Part shown: piece after piece, positions 1-8,420 of the stretch
How positions within the stretch are numbered: the first letter of the stretch is position 1
Layout: every line of letters begins with the position of its first letter
Assembly (NCBI RefSeq): GCF_000519185.1
Contig: NZ_JAFA01000023.1
Location: 62,001 to 126,000 of the forward strand
Length of the DNA: 64,000 nt
Direction of reading: 5' to 3'
Source: Paraburkholderia nodosa DSM 21604
GTDB lineage: Bacteria > Pseudomonadota > Gammaproteobacteria > Burkholderiales > Burkholderiaceae
Notes under the pieces: model-generated
What the model saw: only the letters and a program-made list of their open reading frames with translations
Databases searched by the model: none
What the model was told of the DNA's origin: nothing
Position numbers and translations under genes: made by a program

Positions 1-434
1 GCGGCCTCAAGCCGCGCGCGCCGGTGAAGAGCGCGGGCGTGACCGTGGGCCGGGTGGCGTCGATCGGCTTCGACTCCAACACGTATCAGGCGCTGGTGAC
101 GATCAACCTCGACCAGCAGTACCAGTTTCCGAAGGACACGTCCGCGAAGATCCTGACGTCGGGCCTGCTCGGCGAGCAGTACATCGGCCTCGAGCCGGGC
201 GGCGATTCGGAGATGCTCAAGGCCGGCGACACCATTTCGATGACGCAGTCGGCCATCGTGCTCGAGAACCTGATCGGCCAGTTCCTCTATAGCAAGGCGG
301 CCGATTCGGGCGCCGCGAAGCCGTCCAGCGGCGCGAGCACGGACGCGGCGCCTGCTGCCGCACCCGCGCCCGCACCGGCTCAGGCACCGGCACCGGCTGC
401 TTCGGCGGCACCGGCGGCTTCGGCGGCCCAATAA
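1..434 (+). CDS. mlaD: MlaD, MCE-domain phospholipid transport protein (3' part)
   Basis: The gene begins before the window; the reading frame runs from base 3 to the stop at 432-434. The visible part carries the end of the MCE (mammalian cell entry) fold, with a stretch reading GLLGEQYIGLEPGG that is characteristic of MlaD, and then a low-complexity Ala/Pro tail of about 40 residues. In the Mla system MlaD is the inner-membrane-anchored periplasmic ring that receives phospholipids from MlaC and works with the MlaFE ATPase-permease. mlaA follows 14 bp downstream, which supports the call. The Ala/Pro tail is longer than in E. coli MlaD; its role is unknown. Confidence 0.93.
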   Translation, partial: GLKPRAPVKSAGVTVGRVASIGFDSNTYQALVTINLDQQYQFPKDTSAKILTSGLLGEQYIGLEPGGDSEMLKAGDTISMTQSAIVLENLIGQFLYSKAADSGAAKPSSGASTDAAPAAAPAPAPAQAPAPAASAAPAASAAQ

Positions 435-448
435 GAAGGAGAAAAAGA

Positions 449-1435
449 ATGACGACCATACGCATGCGCGCCATTACGATTGGCGTCGCAGCGCTTGCAC
501 TCGGGGGCTGTTCGACGGTGCAGACGCCGTCGAAGGAAGATCCGTGGGAAGGCTTCAACCGCACGGTGTACACGTTCAACGACAAGGTTGACACGTACGC
601 GCTCAAGCCGGTGGCGCAGGGCTACGTGAAGGTGACGCCGCAGCCCGTGCGCGACAGCGTAACGAACTTCTTCGCGAACATCGGCGACGTGTACAACGCG
701 GCGAACAACTTCCTGCAGCTGAAGATCACCGATGGTGTCGAGGACATCATGCGGATCGTGATCAACACGGTCTTCGGCCTCGGTGGCCTGTTCGACGTCG
801 CGACGCTCGCGAAGCTGCCCAAGCACAACCAGGACTTCGGTCTCACGCTCGGCCACTATGGCGTGCCGCCCGGCCCGTACCTCGTGCTGCCGCTGTTCGG
901 TCCGAGCACGGTGCGTGACGGCGTGGGCCTCGTGCCCAACTACTTCATCAATCCGCTCACCTATGTGGATCCGGCCGCGCTGTCGTGGGGCCTTTACGGC
1001 CTGAACGTGGTGAGCACGCGCGCCAACCTGCTTGGCGCGAGCGACCTGCTCGAAGGCGCGGCGATCGACAAGTACTCGTTCATCCGCAACGCCTATCTGC
1101 AGCGCCGCCGCTATCTGCTTTCGGACGGCCGCGCGTCGTCTGACAGCAACCTGCCGGATTACGGCGATGGCGCGCCGCTGCCGAAGTACGACGACACCGA
1201 CGAGGGCGCGGCGGCCGGTGCGGCGGTCCCCGCATCGGGCACTGCGCCTGCGGCCACGCCGAATGCGGCCAGCATGGCGCCCGCCAACCCCAACGGCGCA
1301 ACCACCGCCCCGGCAACGCTGGAAGGTCCGGCTGGCGCCGCGGCGCCCGTGGGCGCGTCGGAAACCACGGTGCCGGGCGATCAGATGATCCCGCCCGCGC
1401 GCATCGGCTTCCCGAGCATGCTGCGTCTGCACTGA
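449..1435 (+). CDS. mlaA: MlaA (VacJ) outer-membrane lipoprotein
   Basis: This 328-aa protein starts with a lipoprotein signal whose lipobox is LGGC at about residues 18-21. The MlaA family signature DPWEGFNR follows at about residue 31, then the DSVTNFFANIGD segment. MlaA sits in the outer membrane as a donut-shaped channel that removes mislocalised phospholipids from the outer leaflet and passes them to MlaC. The last 80 residues or so are Ala/Pro/Gly-rich and low in complexity, an extension common in Burkholderia homologues. A ribosome site AAGGAG lies upstream at about 435. The gene is preceded by mlaD and followed, after 178 bp, by mlaC. Confidence 0.95.
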   Translation: MTTIRMRAITIGVAALALGGCSTVQTPSKEDPWEGFNRTVYTFNDKVDTYALKPVAQGYVKVTPQPVRDSVTNFFANIGDVYNAANNFLQLKITDGVEDIMRIVINTVFGLGGLFDVATLAKLPKHNQDFGLTLGHYGVPPGPYLVLPLFGPSTVRDGVGLVPNYFINPLTYVDPAALSWGLYGLNVVSTRANLLGASDLLEGAAIDKYSFIRNAYLQRRRYLLSDGRASSDSNLPDYGDGAPLPKYDDTDEGAAAGAAVPASGTAPAATPNAASMAPANPNGATTAPATLEGPAGAAAPVGASETTVPGDQMIPPARIGFPSMLRLH

Positions 1436-1442
1436 GCGCTGC

Positions 1443-1473
1443 GCTCCGGCGTGGCGCGACGCCTCGCCGGAGC
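1443..1473 (+). other. Hairpin after mlaA (possible weak terminator or processing site)
   Basis: Nine-base arms GCTCCGGCG (1443-1451) and CGCCGGAGC (1465-1473) pair perfectly around a 13-base loop just after the mlaA stop. No T-run follows, so intrinsic termination would be weak. It may protect the upstream mRNA end or reduce read-through into mlaC, which has a promoter-like sequence of its own. Confidence 0.4.
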
Positions 1474-1537
1474 GTTCGTCTGACATATACGTCTGACGTA
1501 ACAAGCAGAAACGCTTGTCGCACTTTGCTGGCAGTTT

Positions 1538-1566
1538 TTGACATAGCGAGATAGATCTCGCGTGAT
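1538..1566 (+). promoter_or_regulatory. Candidate mlaC promoter with palindromic operator in the spacer
   Basis: A perfect -35 hexamer TTGACA (1538-1543) is followed by exactly 17 bases and a weak -10 (CGTGAT, 1561-1566). The palindrome GCGAGA-TAGA-TCTCGC (1546-1561) lies between the two boxes. This is the layout of a repressible promoter, and mlaC starts 48 bases further on. The hexamers and the palindrome are seen directly; promoter activity and the regulator are inference. The poor -10 is the main weakness. Confidence 0.45.
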
Positions 1567-1613
1567 ATCGTTGGCTCCAACGGGGCAATGTCCCCCTACT
1601 AGCAGGACTCGAT

Positions 1614-2246
1614 ATGAAAAAATTCTTTCTGTACCCGTTTTTCGCCATGTTTCTTTCGTTTGCCGGCGGTGCGTTCGCCCAGACGGTAGACACCAGCAAT
1701 CCCGACGCAATGGTTCAGACGGTCACGCAGCAGGTCATGAGCCAGATCAAGGGTGACAAGACCATCCAGTCCGGCGACATCAGCAAAATCACGCTGCTCG
1801 TGAACGAAAAGATCCTGCCGTACACCGACTTCCATCGCACCACGCAGCTCGCGATGGGGCGCAACTGGCGCACCGCCACGCCGGAGCAGCAGCAACAGGT
1901 CATCGAGCAGTTCAAGACGCTGCTCATCCGCACGTACTCGGGCGCGCTCGCCCAGGTGCGCGACCAGCAGATCCAGTACAAGCCGTTCCGCGCGAACCCG
2001 GACGACACCGACGTCGTGGTCCGTTCGACGGTCATGAACGGCGGCCAGCCGATCGAGCTCGACTATCGCCTCTACAAGACGCCGCAAGGCTGGCGCGTGT
2101 ATGACATCAACGTGCTCGGCGCGTGGCTCATCCAGGCGTACCAGCAGCAGTTCCAGGAAAAGATCCAGCAAGGCGGCGTGGACGGCCTGATCCAGTTCCT
2201 CACGCAGCGTAACCAGCAACTCGCATCGGGCAAGGCGACCTCGTGA
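1614..2246 (+). CDS. mlaC: MlaC periplasmic phospholipid-binding protein
   Basis: The 210-aa product has a Sec signal peptide (KKFF start, hydrophobic core, AFA cleavage near residue 22) and the MlaC/Ttg2D fold, recognised from segments such as YTDFHRTTQLAMGRNW and YDINVLGAWLIQAYQ. MlaC is the soluble periplasmic shuttle that carries phospholipid between MlaA in the outer membrane and MlaD in the inner membrane. Its length matches the family. It is translationally coupled to mlaB, whose start overlaps its stop. Confidence 0.95.
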   Translation: MKKFFLYPFFAMFLSFAGGAFAQTVDTSNPDAMVQTVTQQVMSQIKGDKTIQSGDISKITLLVNEKILPYTDFHRTTQLAMGRNWRTATPEQQQQVIEQFKTLLIRTYSGALAQVRDQQIQYKPFRANPDDTDVVVRSTVMNGGQPIELDYRLYKTPQGWRVYDINVLGAWLIQAYQQQFQEKIQQGGVDGLIQFLTQRNQQLASGKATS

Positions 2247-2515
2247 GCGAGCGTTTCGCCACCGGCGCCAACCTGACCCACGAGAGCGCAAAAGCAGCGC
2301 TCTCGGCCGGGTACGCGCAGATCTCGGCGGGCGCAACCGCCGTAGACTGCGCGGCGCTCACCCAGTTCGATTCATCGGCGCTCGCCGTGCTGATCGCCTG
2401 GCAACGCGCCGCGCGTGAGCGCGGCGCTTCCCTCGCTGTGCTCAACATGCCCCCCGCGCTCGCCTCTCTCGCGCGCGCCTACGGCGTCGATTCGCTTCTC
2501 AACGAGCGACATTGA
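2243..2515 (+). CDS. mlaB: MlaB, STAS-domain subunit of the Mla ABC transporter
   Basis: This 90-aa protein is a single STAS (anti-sigma antagonist-like) domain with the phosphorylatable-type loop QFDSSALAVLIAW. MlaB binds the MlaF ATPase on the cytoplasmic side and is needed for its activity. The GTG start overlaps the mlaC TGA stop (GTGA), so translation is coupled. Position as last gene of the mla operon is standard. Confidence 0.9.
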   Translation: MSERFATGANLTHESAKAALSAGYAQISAGATAVDCAALTQFDSSALAVLIAWQRAARERGASLAVLNMPPALASLARAYGVDSLLNERH

Positions 2516-2618
2516 CCCGCGTCGCCTGGCCGGACGCTAGCGTTCGAGCGGTGTAACGCCGCACTGCCGGGCCGACGCCGTTCCCCGCCAAGGCCAGGCC
2601 GCGCTTTCCGACTTGGCC

Positions 2619-2624
2619 TATAAT
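2619..2624 (+). promoter_or_regulatory. Candidate -10 element upstream of the ABC exporter genes
   Basis: The 277-bp gap between mlaB and the next gene (2516-2792) holds a perfect TATAAT at 2619-2624 and no coding sequence that I trust. There is no good -35 at the right distance. It probably starts the ABC-transporter/bolA/murA/his transcript, but that is inference. Confidence 0.35.
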
Positions 2625-2792
2625 CAACCGTTTTTTGGGCGCTGCCTCGGCGCAAAAAGCACCGCTTGGTATGTAATAAGCGTGCACTGAGACAGCAAAG
2701 CCGGCCTCGTAAGCCGTCCCCAATTCCGGTCTTCCCCGCAGCATTGATGCACTCTTGAGCCGCACCGTTCGCAAACGGGCGGCGTATTAGTC

Positions 2793-3719
2793 ATGCCAGC
2801 CATAGAAATCCGTAACGTCAAGAAGCGCTACAAGTCGCTTCAGGCGCTCAAGGGCGTCAGCTTCACGGTCGAAGACGGCGAGTTCTTCGGGCTGCTCGGC
2901 CCGAACGGCGCGGGCAAGACGACGCTCATCAGCATTCTTGCCGGCCTCGCGCGCGCGGACGAGGGCTCGATCGCCGTCCGCGGCCACGATGTCGTCGCCG
3001 ACTTCCGCAACGCTCGCCGCAGCCTGGGCGTCGTGCCGCAGGAACTGGTGTTCGATCCGTTCTTTACCGTGCGCGAGACACTGCGCATCCAGTCCGGCTA
3101 CTTCGGTCTGCGCAACAACGACGCGTGGATCGACGAAGTCATGGCCAATCTCGATCTCACAGAGAAAGCCGACGTGAACATGCGCGCGCTGTCCGGCGGC
3201 ATGAAGCGCCGCGTGCTCGTGGCGCAGGCGCTCGTGCACCGGCCGCCCGTGATCGTGCTCGACGAACCTACCGCCGGCGTGGACGTGGAACTGCGCCAGA
3301 CGCTCTGGAAGTTCATCGCGCGCCTGAACCGCGAAGGGCACACCATCGTGCTCACCACGCACTATCTCGAAGAAGCCGAGCAGTTATGCGACCGCATCGC
3401 CATGCTCCGGCGCGGCGAGATGGTCGCGCTCGAGCGCACGAGTGCGCTGCTGCAGCGCTTCGCCGGCACGCAGTTGTTCCTGCGCTTCTCGGAAGGCGTG
3501 CTGCCGAGCGATCTGCGTGCGCTCGAAGTCGATCCGGCGGGCGCCAGCGCACACCAGCATCTGCTACGCCTCGCGAGTTACGACGACGTGGAGCGTATTC
3601 TGGCCAAGTGCCGCGCGAACGGCTGCAAGCTCGAAGAAGTGGAAGTGCGCAAGGCCGATCTGGAGGATGTCTTCGTGCAGGTGATGAACGGTCCTGAAGT
3701 GGTCGAGGGTCTCGCATGA
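2793..3719 (+). CDS. ABC-2 type exporter, ATP-binding protein (YadG-like)
   Basis: The 308-aa protein is an ABC ATPase with Walker A GPNGAGKTT near residue 36, signature LSGGMKRRV, and Walker B VIVLDEPTAGVD followed by the H-loop TTH. It resembles the YadG/CcmA/NodI-type exporters. Its partner permease starts 4 bp before its stop (ATGA overlap), so the two are made together. The exported substrate is not known. This pair sits between mla and murA in Burkholderia genomes, suggesting an envelope-related role, which is only inference from context. Confidence 0.92.
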   Translation: MPAIEIRNVKKRYKSLQALKGVSFTVEDGEFFGLLGPNGAGKTTLISILAGLARADEGSIAVRGHDVVADFRNARRSLGVVPQELVFDPFFTVRETLRIQSGYFGLRNNDAWIDEVMANLDLTEKADVNMRALSGGMKRRVLVAQALVHRPPVIVLDEPTAGVDVELRQTLWKFIARLNREGHTIVLTTHYLEEAEQLCDRIAMLRRGEMVALERTSALLQRFAGTQLFLRFSEGVLPSDLRALEVDPAGASAHQHLLRLASYDDVERILAKCRANGCKLEEVEVRKADLEDVFVQVMNGPEVVEGLA

Positions 3720-4471
3720 GCGGTTTCCGTACACTGTTCTACAAGGAAGTGCTGCGGTTCTGGAAGGTCGCTTTCCAGACCGTGCTTGCGCCCGTCATTA
3801 CCGCACTGCTCTATCTCACGATCTTCGGCCATGCGCTGCGCGGCCACGTCGAGGTGTATCCGGGCGTGGAGTACACGAGCTTCCTGATTCCCGGCCTCGT
3901 GATGATGAGCGTGCTGCAGAACGCCTTTGCGAACAGCTCGTCGTCGTTGATCCAGTCGAAGATCACGGGCAATCTCGTATTCGTGCTCTTGCCGCCGCTC
4001 GCTGCATGGGAGATGTTCGGCGCCTATGTGCTCGCCTCGATCGTGCGCGGCCTCGCCGTTGGCGCGGGCGTGTTTGTCGTGACGATCTGGTTCATTCCGA
4101 TGAGCTTCGCCGCGCCGTTCTACATTCTCGGTTTTGCGGTGCTCGGCTCGGCGATCCTCGGCACGCTCGGCCTGATCGCCGGGATCTGGGCGGAGAAGTT
4201 CGACCAGCTCGCGGCGTTTCAGAACTTTCTCATCATGCCGCTCACGTTTCTTTCGGGCGTGTTTTATTCGACGCATACGCTGCCGCCCCTGTGGCGCGAA
4301 GTGTCGCGGCTCAATCCGTTCTTCTACATGATCGATGGTTTCCGCTTCGGGTTCTTCGGCCTGTCCGACATCAACCCGCTCGTGAGCCTGTCGATCGTTT
4401 TCGTGTTTTTCGTGGCGCTGGCCACGCTCGCCATGCGTTTGCTCGCGAGCGGGTACAAGCTGCGTCACTAA
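3716..4471 (+). CDS. ABC-2 type exporter, permease (YadH-like)
   Basis: This 251-aa membrane protein has about six hydrophobic segments and the ABC-2 permease features, including FLSGVFYSTHTLPPLW before the last helices. It overlaps the ATPase gene by 4 bp and is the transmembrane half of the exporter. Length and topology match the YadH family. Confidence 0.92.
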   Translation: MSGFRTLFYKEVLRFWKVAFQTVLAPVITALLYLTIFGHALRGHVEVYPGVEYTSFLIPGLVMMSVLQNAFANSSSSLIQSKITGNLVFVLLPPLAAWEMFGAYVLASIVRGLAVGAGVFVVTIWFIPMSFAAPFYILGFAVLGSAILGTLGLIAGIWAEKFDQLAAFQNFLIMPLTFLSGVFYSTHTLPPLWREVSRLNPFFYMIDGFRFGFFGLSDINPLVSLSIVFVFFVALATLAMRLLASGYKLRH

Positions 4472-4486
4472 GCAGGAGCCATACTC

Positions 4487-4726
4487 ATGTTGCCGACTCC
4501 GGAACAGATCAAGCAGTACATCTCGGCAGGGCTCGCGTGCGAGCACCTCGAAGTCGAAGGCGATGGCCAGCACTTCTTCGCGACCATCGTCTCCTCAGCA
4601 TTCGACGGCAAGCGCTTGATCCAGCGCCATCAGCTCGTCTACGCGGCGCTCGGCGACCGCATGCGCGAGGAAATCCACGCGCTCAGCATGAAGACGCTCA
4701 CGCCCGCCGAATGGCAGAACGCATAA
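4487..4726 (+). CDS. BolA/IbaG family protein
   Basis: A 79-aa single-domain BolA-like protein with the family core VEGDGQHFFATIVSSAFDGKRLIQRHQLVYAAL. BolA proteins partner monothiol glutaredoxins and bind Fe-S clusters; IbaG-type members lie next to murA in many proteobacteria, as here. An AGGAG ribosome site stands just before the ATG. Conservation of the His in RHQLVY supports a functional cluster ligand. Confidence 0.9.
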   Translation: MLPTPEQIKQYISAGLACEHLEVEGDGQHFFATIVSSAFDGKRLIQRHQLVYAALGDRMREEIHALSMKTLTPAEWQNA

Positions 4727-4834
4727 TCTGGAATCTCAGTGCGAATCACCCAGGACAAAGACGCCGCCGCGAGCGGCGCAGCTCAACATCAAGCGACCCC
4801 GCAAGCCGGCCGCACCGATCAGGAAACCTCAGGC

Positions 4835-6097
4835 ATGGATAAACTCGTCATCGTCGGCGGGCAGAAGCTCGCAGGGGAAGTGGCTGTATCCGGTGCAAAG
4901 AATGCGGCGCTGCCCATTCTCTGCGCAGGCCTTCTGAGCGCGGAACCCGTTCATCTCGACAACGTGCCCGACCTCCAGGACGTGCGCACCACGCTCAAGC
5001 TGCTTGGCCAGATGGGCGTGCGTACCGAGCAGAACGGCGCGCGCGTGCAGCTCGACGCCTCGAAGGTCAACAACCTCGTCGCACCGTATGAGCTCGTGAA
5101 GACCATGCGCGCGTCGATCCTCGTGCTCGGGCCGCTCGTCGCGCGCTTCGGCGAGGCGAAGGTGTCGCTGCCGGGCGGCTGCGCGATCGGCGCACGCCCC
5201 GTGGATCAGCACATCAAGGGCCTGCAGGCGATGGGCGCCGAGATCAACATCGAGCACGGCTTCATCGAGGCGCGCGCAAAGCGCCTGAAGGGCGCGCGCA
5301 TCGTCACCGACATGATCACGGTCACCGGCACGGAAAACCTGCTGATGGCCGCCGTGCTCGCCGAGGGCGAAACGGTGATCGAGAACGCCGCGCGCGAGCC
5401 CGAAGTGGGCGACCTCGCGCACCTGCTCGTGGCGATGGGCGCGAAGATCGAAGGCATCGGCACGGACCGCCTCGTGATCCAGGGCGTGGACAAGCTCCAC
5501 GGCGCGCACCACACCGTCATTCCGGACCGTATCGAAGCGGGCACGTTCCTGTGCGCGGTCGCGGCCGCGGGCGGCGACGTCACGCTGCGCCACGTGCGTC
5601 CGCGCATCCTCGACGCCGTCACCGACAAACTGCGCGAAGCGGGCGTGACGATCGAAGAGGGCGACGACTGGATGCGCGTGCGCATGCACGAGCGCGCGCG
5701 CGCCGTGAACGTGCGCACCTCCGAATACCCGGCGTTCCCGACCGACATGCAGGCGCAGTTCATGGCGCTCAACACGATCGCGGACGGCACCTCGCAAGTG
5801 GTCGAAAACATCTTCGAAAACCGTTTCATGCACGTGCAGGAACTGAACCGCCTGGGCGCCCACATCACGATCGACGGCAAGACGGCGCTCGTCGCCGGTG
5901 TCGAGAAGCTCTCAGGCGCGAAGGTGATGGCAACCGACCTGCGCGCCTCGGCGAGCCTCGTGATCGCGGGCCTGTGCGCGGACGGCGAAACGCTGATCGA
6001 TCGCATCTATCACCTCGACCGCGGCTACGACCGCATGGAAGAGAAGCTCACGAAGATCGGCGCGAACGTGAAGCGGATCAAGGGGAGCGCGGCATGA
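4835..6097 (+). CDS. murA: UDP-N-acetylglucosamine 1-carboxyvinyltransferase (MurA)
   Basis: MurA transfers enolpyruvate from PEP to UDP-GlcNAc, the first committed step of peptidoglycan synthesis in the cytoplasm. The substrate loop LPGGCAIGARPVD contains the catalytic Cys116, the fosfomycin target, and KNAALPI near residue 22 is the other family hallmark. I chose the ATG at 4835, giving 420 aa, because the family starts with MDKLVI and AGGAAA lies 10 bp upstream. A GTG at 4739 would add 32 unconserved residues. The stop overlaps hisG by 4 bp. Confidence 0.96.
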   Translation: MDKLVIVGGQKLAGEVAVSGAKNAALPILCAGLLSAEPVHLDNVPDLQDVRTTLKLLGQMGVRTEQNGARVQLDASKVNNLVAPYELVKTMRASILVLGPLVARFGEAKVSLPGGCAIGARPVDQHIKGLQAMGAEINIEHGFIEARAKRLKGARIVTDMITVTGTENLLMAAVLAEGETVIENAAREPEVGDLAHLLVAMGAKIEGIGTDRLVIQGVDKLHGAHHTVIPDRIEAGTFLCAVAAAGGDVTLRHVRPRILDAVTDKLREAGVTIEEGDDWMRVRMHERARAVNVRTSEYPAFPTDMQAQFMALNTIADGTSQVVENIFENRFMHVQELNRLGAHITIDGKTALVAGVEKLSGAKVMATDLRASASLVIAGLCADGETLIDRIYHLDRGYDRMEEKLTKIGANVKRIKGSAA

Positions 6098-6792
6098 GCA
6101 CGGTCGAGTCGAGGCCCACGCCGGCGGCCGCGGCCAGCGCGCCGCTCACGCTTGCGCTCTCGAAGGGCCGCATCTTCGAAGAGACGATGCCGCTGCTCGC
6201 CGCGGCGGGCGTGCATGTGACCGAAGACCCGGAAACCTCGCGCAAGCTGATCCTGCCGACCACCGACCCGAATCTGCGCGTGATCATCGTGCGCGCGACC
6301 GACGTGCCCACCTACGTGGAGTACGGCGCGGCCGACTTCGGCGTGGCGGGCAAGGACGTGCTCAACGAGCACGGCGGCGGCGGCCTGTATCAGCCGATCG
6401 ATCTCGACATCGCGCGCTGCCGTCTTTCGGTGGCCGTGAAGGACGGCTTCGATTACGCGAATGCGGTGCGCCAGGGCGCGCGCCTGCGCGTGGCGACCAA
6501 GTACACGGAAGCCGCCCGCCAGCACTTCGCGGCCAAGGGCGTGCACGTCGACCTCATCAAGCTGTACGGCTCGATGGAACTCGCCCCGCTCGTGGGCCTC
6601 GCCGACGCGATCGTCGACCTCGTCAGCACGGGCGGCACGCTGCGCGCGAACAATCTGGTCGAGGTCGAGGAGATCATGGAGATCACGTCGCGCCTCGTCG
6701 TGAATCAGGCGGCGCTCAAGCTCAAGCGCGCCGCGCTGCGGCCGATCATCGACGCGTTCGAACGCGCGTCGCGCGGCATGCAGGCGAGCTGA
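6094..6792 (+). CDS. hisG: ATP phosphoribosyltransferase, short form (HisG)
   Basis: HisG joins ATP to PRPP in the first step of histidine synthesis. At 232 aa this is the short form, lacking the C-terminal regulatory domain, so it should need HisZ (encoded elsewhere) for activity and feedback control. Motifs LALSKGRIFEETMP near the start and DLVSTGGTLRANNL near residue 175 (PRPP loop) are clear. The ATG overlaps the murA stop (ATGA), with a GGGGAG ribosome site inside murA. Confidence 0.95.
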   Translation: MSTVESRPTPAAAASAPLTLALSKGRIFEETMPLLAAAGVHVTEDPETSRKLILPTTDPNLRVIIVRATDVPTYVEYGAADFGVAGKDVLNEHGGGGLYQPIDLDIARCRLSVAVKDGFDYANAVRQGARLRVATKYTEAARQHFAAKGVHVDLIKLYGSMELAPLVGLADAIVDLVSTGGTLRANNLVEVEEIMEITSRLVVNQAALKLKRAALRPIIDAFERASRGMQAS

Positions 6793-6877
6793 CAGAGTAG
6801 AAGCGAAGGGCCGGCGCAATCACGCGCCGCCCCGCGCGCAGTGCGTCTCAAAAGGCGTGGCGCGCACAACGTAACGG

Positions 6878-8209
6878 ATGGATACCAGCATGGCTATCAC
6901 GATGCGCAAACTCGATTCCAGCGCCGAAGGCTTCAAGAAGGCGCTGCACGCGGTGCTCGCCTTCGAGGCGAGCGAGGACGAGGCCATCGAGCGCTCCGTC
7001 GCGCAGATTCTCGCGGACGTGAAGGCGCGCGGCGACGCCGCCGTGCTCGACTACACGAATCGCTTCGATCGCCTTGCCGCCCCGAGCGTCGCGGCGCTCG
7101 AGCTGCCGTTCAGCGAACTCGAAGCGGCGCTGGAAAGCCTCGAGCCCAAGCAGCGCGCGGCGCTCGAAGCGGCGGCGGCGCGCGTGCGCGGCTACCACGA
7201 GAAGCAGCGCATCGAATGCGGCTCGCATAGCTGGCAATACACCGAATCCGACGGCACCGTGCTTGGCCAGAAGGTTACGCCGCTCGACCGCGTGGGCCTT
7301 TATGTGCCCGGCGGCAAGGCTGCGTATCCGTCGTCCGTGCTGATGAACGCCATTCCCGCGCGGGTCGCGGGCGTGCGCGAAATCATCATGGTCGTGCCCA
7401 CGCCCGACGGCGTGAAGAACCCTCTCGTGCTGGCGGCGGCGCTGCTCGGCGGCGTCGATCGCGTGTTCACGATCGGCGGTGCGCAGGCCGTGGCGGCGCT
7501 CGCGTACGGCACGAGTACGATTCCGGCCGTCGACAAGATCTGCGGACCGGGCAACGCCTATGTCGCTTCGGCCAAGCGCCGCGTGTTCGGCACGGTCGGC
7601 ATCGACATGATCGCGGGCCCCTCGGAAATCCTCGTGATTTGCGACGGCACGACCGATCCGCGCTGGGTGGCCATGGACCTGTTCTCGCAGGCCGAGCACG
7701 ACGAGCTCGCGCAGTCCATCCTGCTGTGCCCGGACCAGGGCTTCATCAAGCGCGTGGAAGACGCCATCGACGAGCTGCTGCCCGCCATGCCGCGCGCCGA
7801 AGTCATCGCCACGTCGCTCACGAACCGAGGCGCGCTCGTGAAGGTGCGCGACATGGCCGAGGCCTGCGCCATCGCCAACGAGATCGCGCCGGAGCACCTC
7901 GAAATCTCGGCGCTGGAGCCGCAGAAGTGGGGCGCCGAAATCCGCCACGCGGGCGCGATCTTCCTTGGCCGCTACACGAGCGAAAGCCTCGGCGACTACT
8001 GCGCGGGGCCGAATCACGTGCTGCCTACGTCTCGTACCGCACGTTTCTCGTCGCCGCTTGGCGTCTATGATTTCATCAAGCGCTCGAGCCTCATCGAGGT
8101 GAGCGCGGAAGGCGCGCAAACGCTCGGCGAGATCGCAGCCGAGCTGGCCTACGGCGAAGGCCTGCAAGCCCACGCGCGCAGCGCCGAATTCCGCATGAAG
8201 CCGGTGTAA
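6878..8209 (+). CDS. hisD: Histidinol dehydrogenase (HisD)
   Basis: The 443-aa enzyme oxidises L-histidinol to histidine in two NAD-dependent, zinc-dependent steps, the last reactions of the pathway. Family motifs include LYVPGGKAAYPS, the NAD-binding GPGNAYVASAKR, and IAGPSEILVI. Near the end GPNHVLPT contains a conserved active-site His. It follows hisG by 85 bp. Alternative start ATGs exist within the first 9 codons. Confidence 0.95.
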   Translation: MDTSMAITMRKLDSSAEGFKKALHAVLAFEASEDEAIERSVAQILADVKARGDAAVLDYTNRFDRLAAPSVAALELPFSELEAALESLEPKQRAALEAAAARVRGYHEKQRIECGSHSWQYTESDGTVLGQKVTPLDRVGLYVPGGKAAYPSSVLMNAIPARVAGVREIIMVVPTPDGVKNPLVLAAALLGGVDRVFTIGGAQAVAALAYGTSTIPAVDKICGPGNAYVASAKRRVFGTVGIDMIAGPSEILVICDGTTDPRWVAMDLFSQAEHDELAQSILLCPDQGFIKRVEDAIDELLPAMPRAEVIATSLTNRGALVKVRDMAEACAIANEIAPEHLEISALEPQKWGAEIRHAGAIFLGRYTSESLGDYCAGPNHVLPTSRTARFSSPLGVYDFIKRSSLIEVSAEGAQTLGEIAAELAYGEGLQAHARSAEFRMKPV

Positions 8210-8420
8210 GGCACGCCTCGCGACTCGCAGAAACCGGTTGAGTGAGCCGTCGCGCAGCATGGAGACGCGGTGCGGCGGCAAGCCCCGCGAGTGCGCGGGG
8301 CGCAGCAGTTAGACCTTCAGTTTGACCCGCACGCAGCAGAGACCACGACGATAACCAGGGCAGCCGGCTCGCCGAGCTGCCCGTGCCGGCGCCCCCGCTT
8401 TTCGCGAGCCGCCTTTCGAC

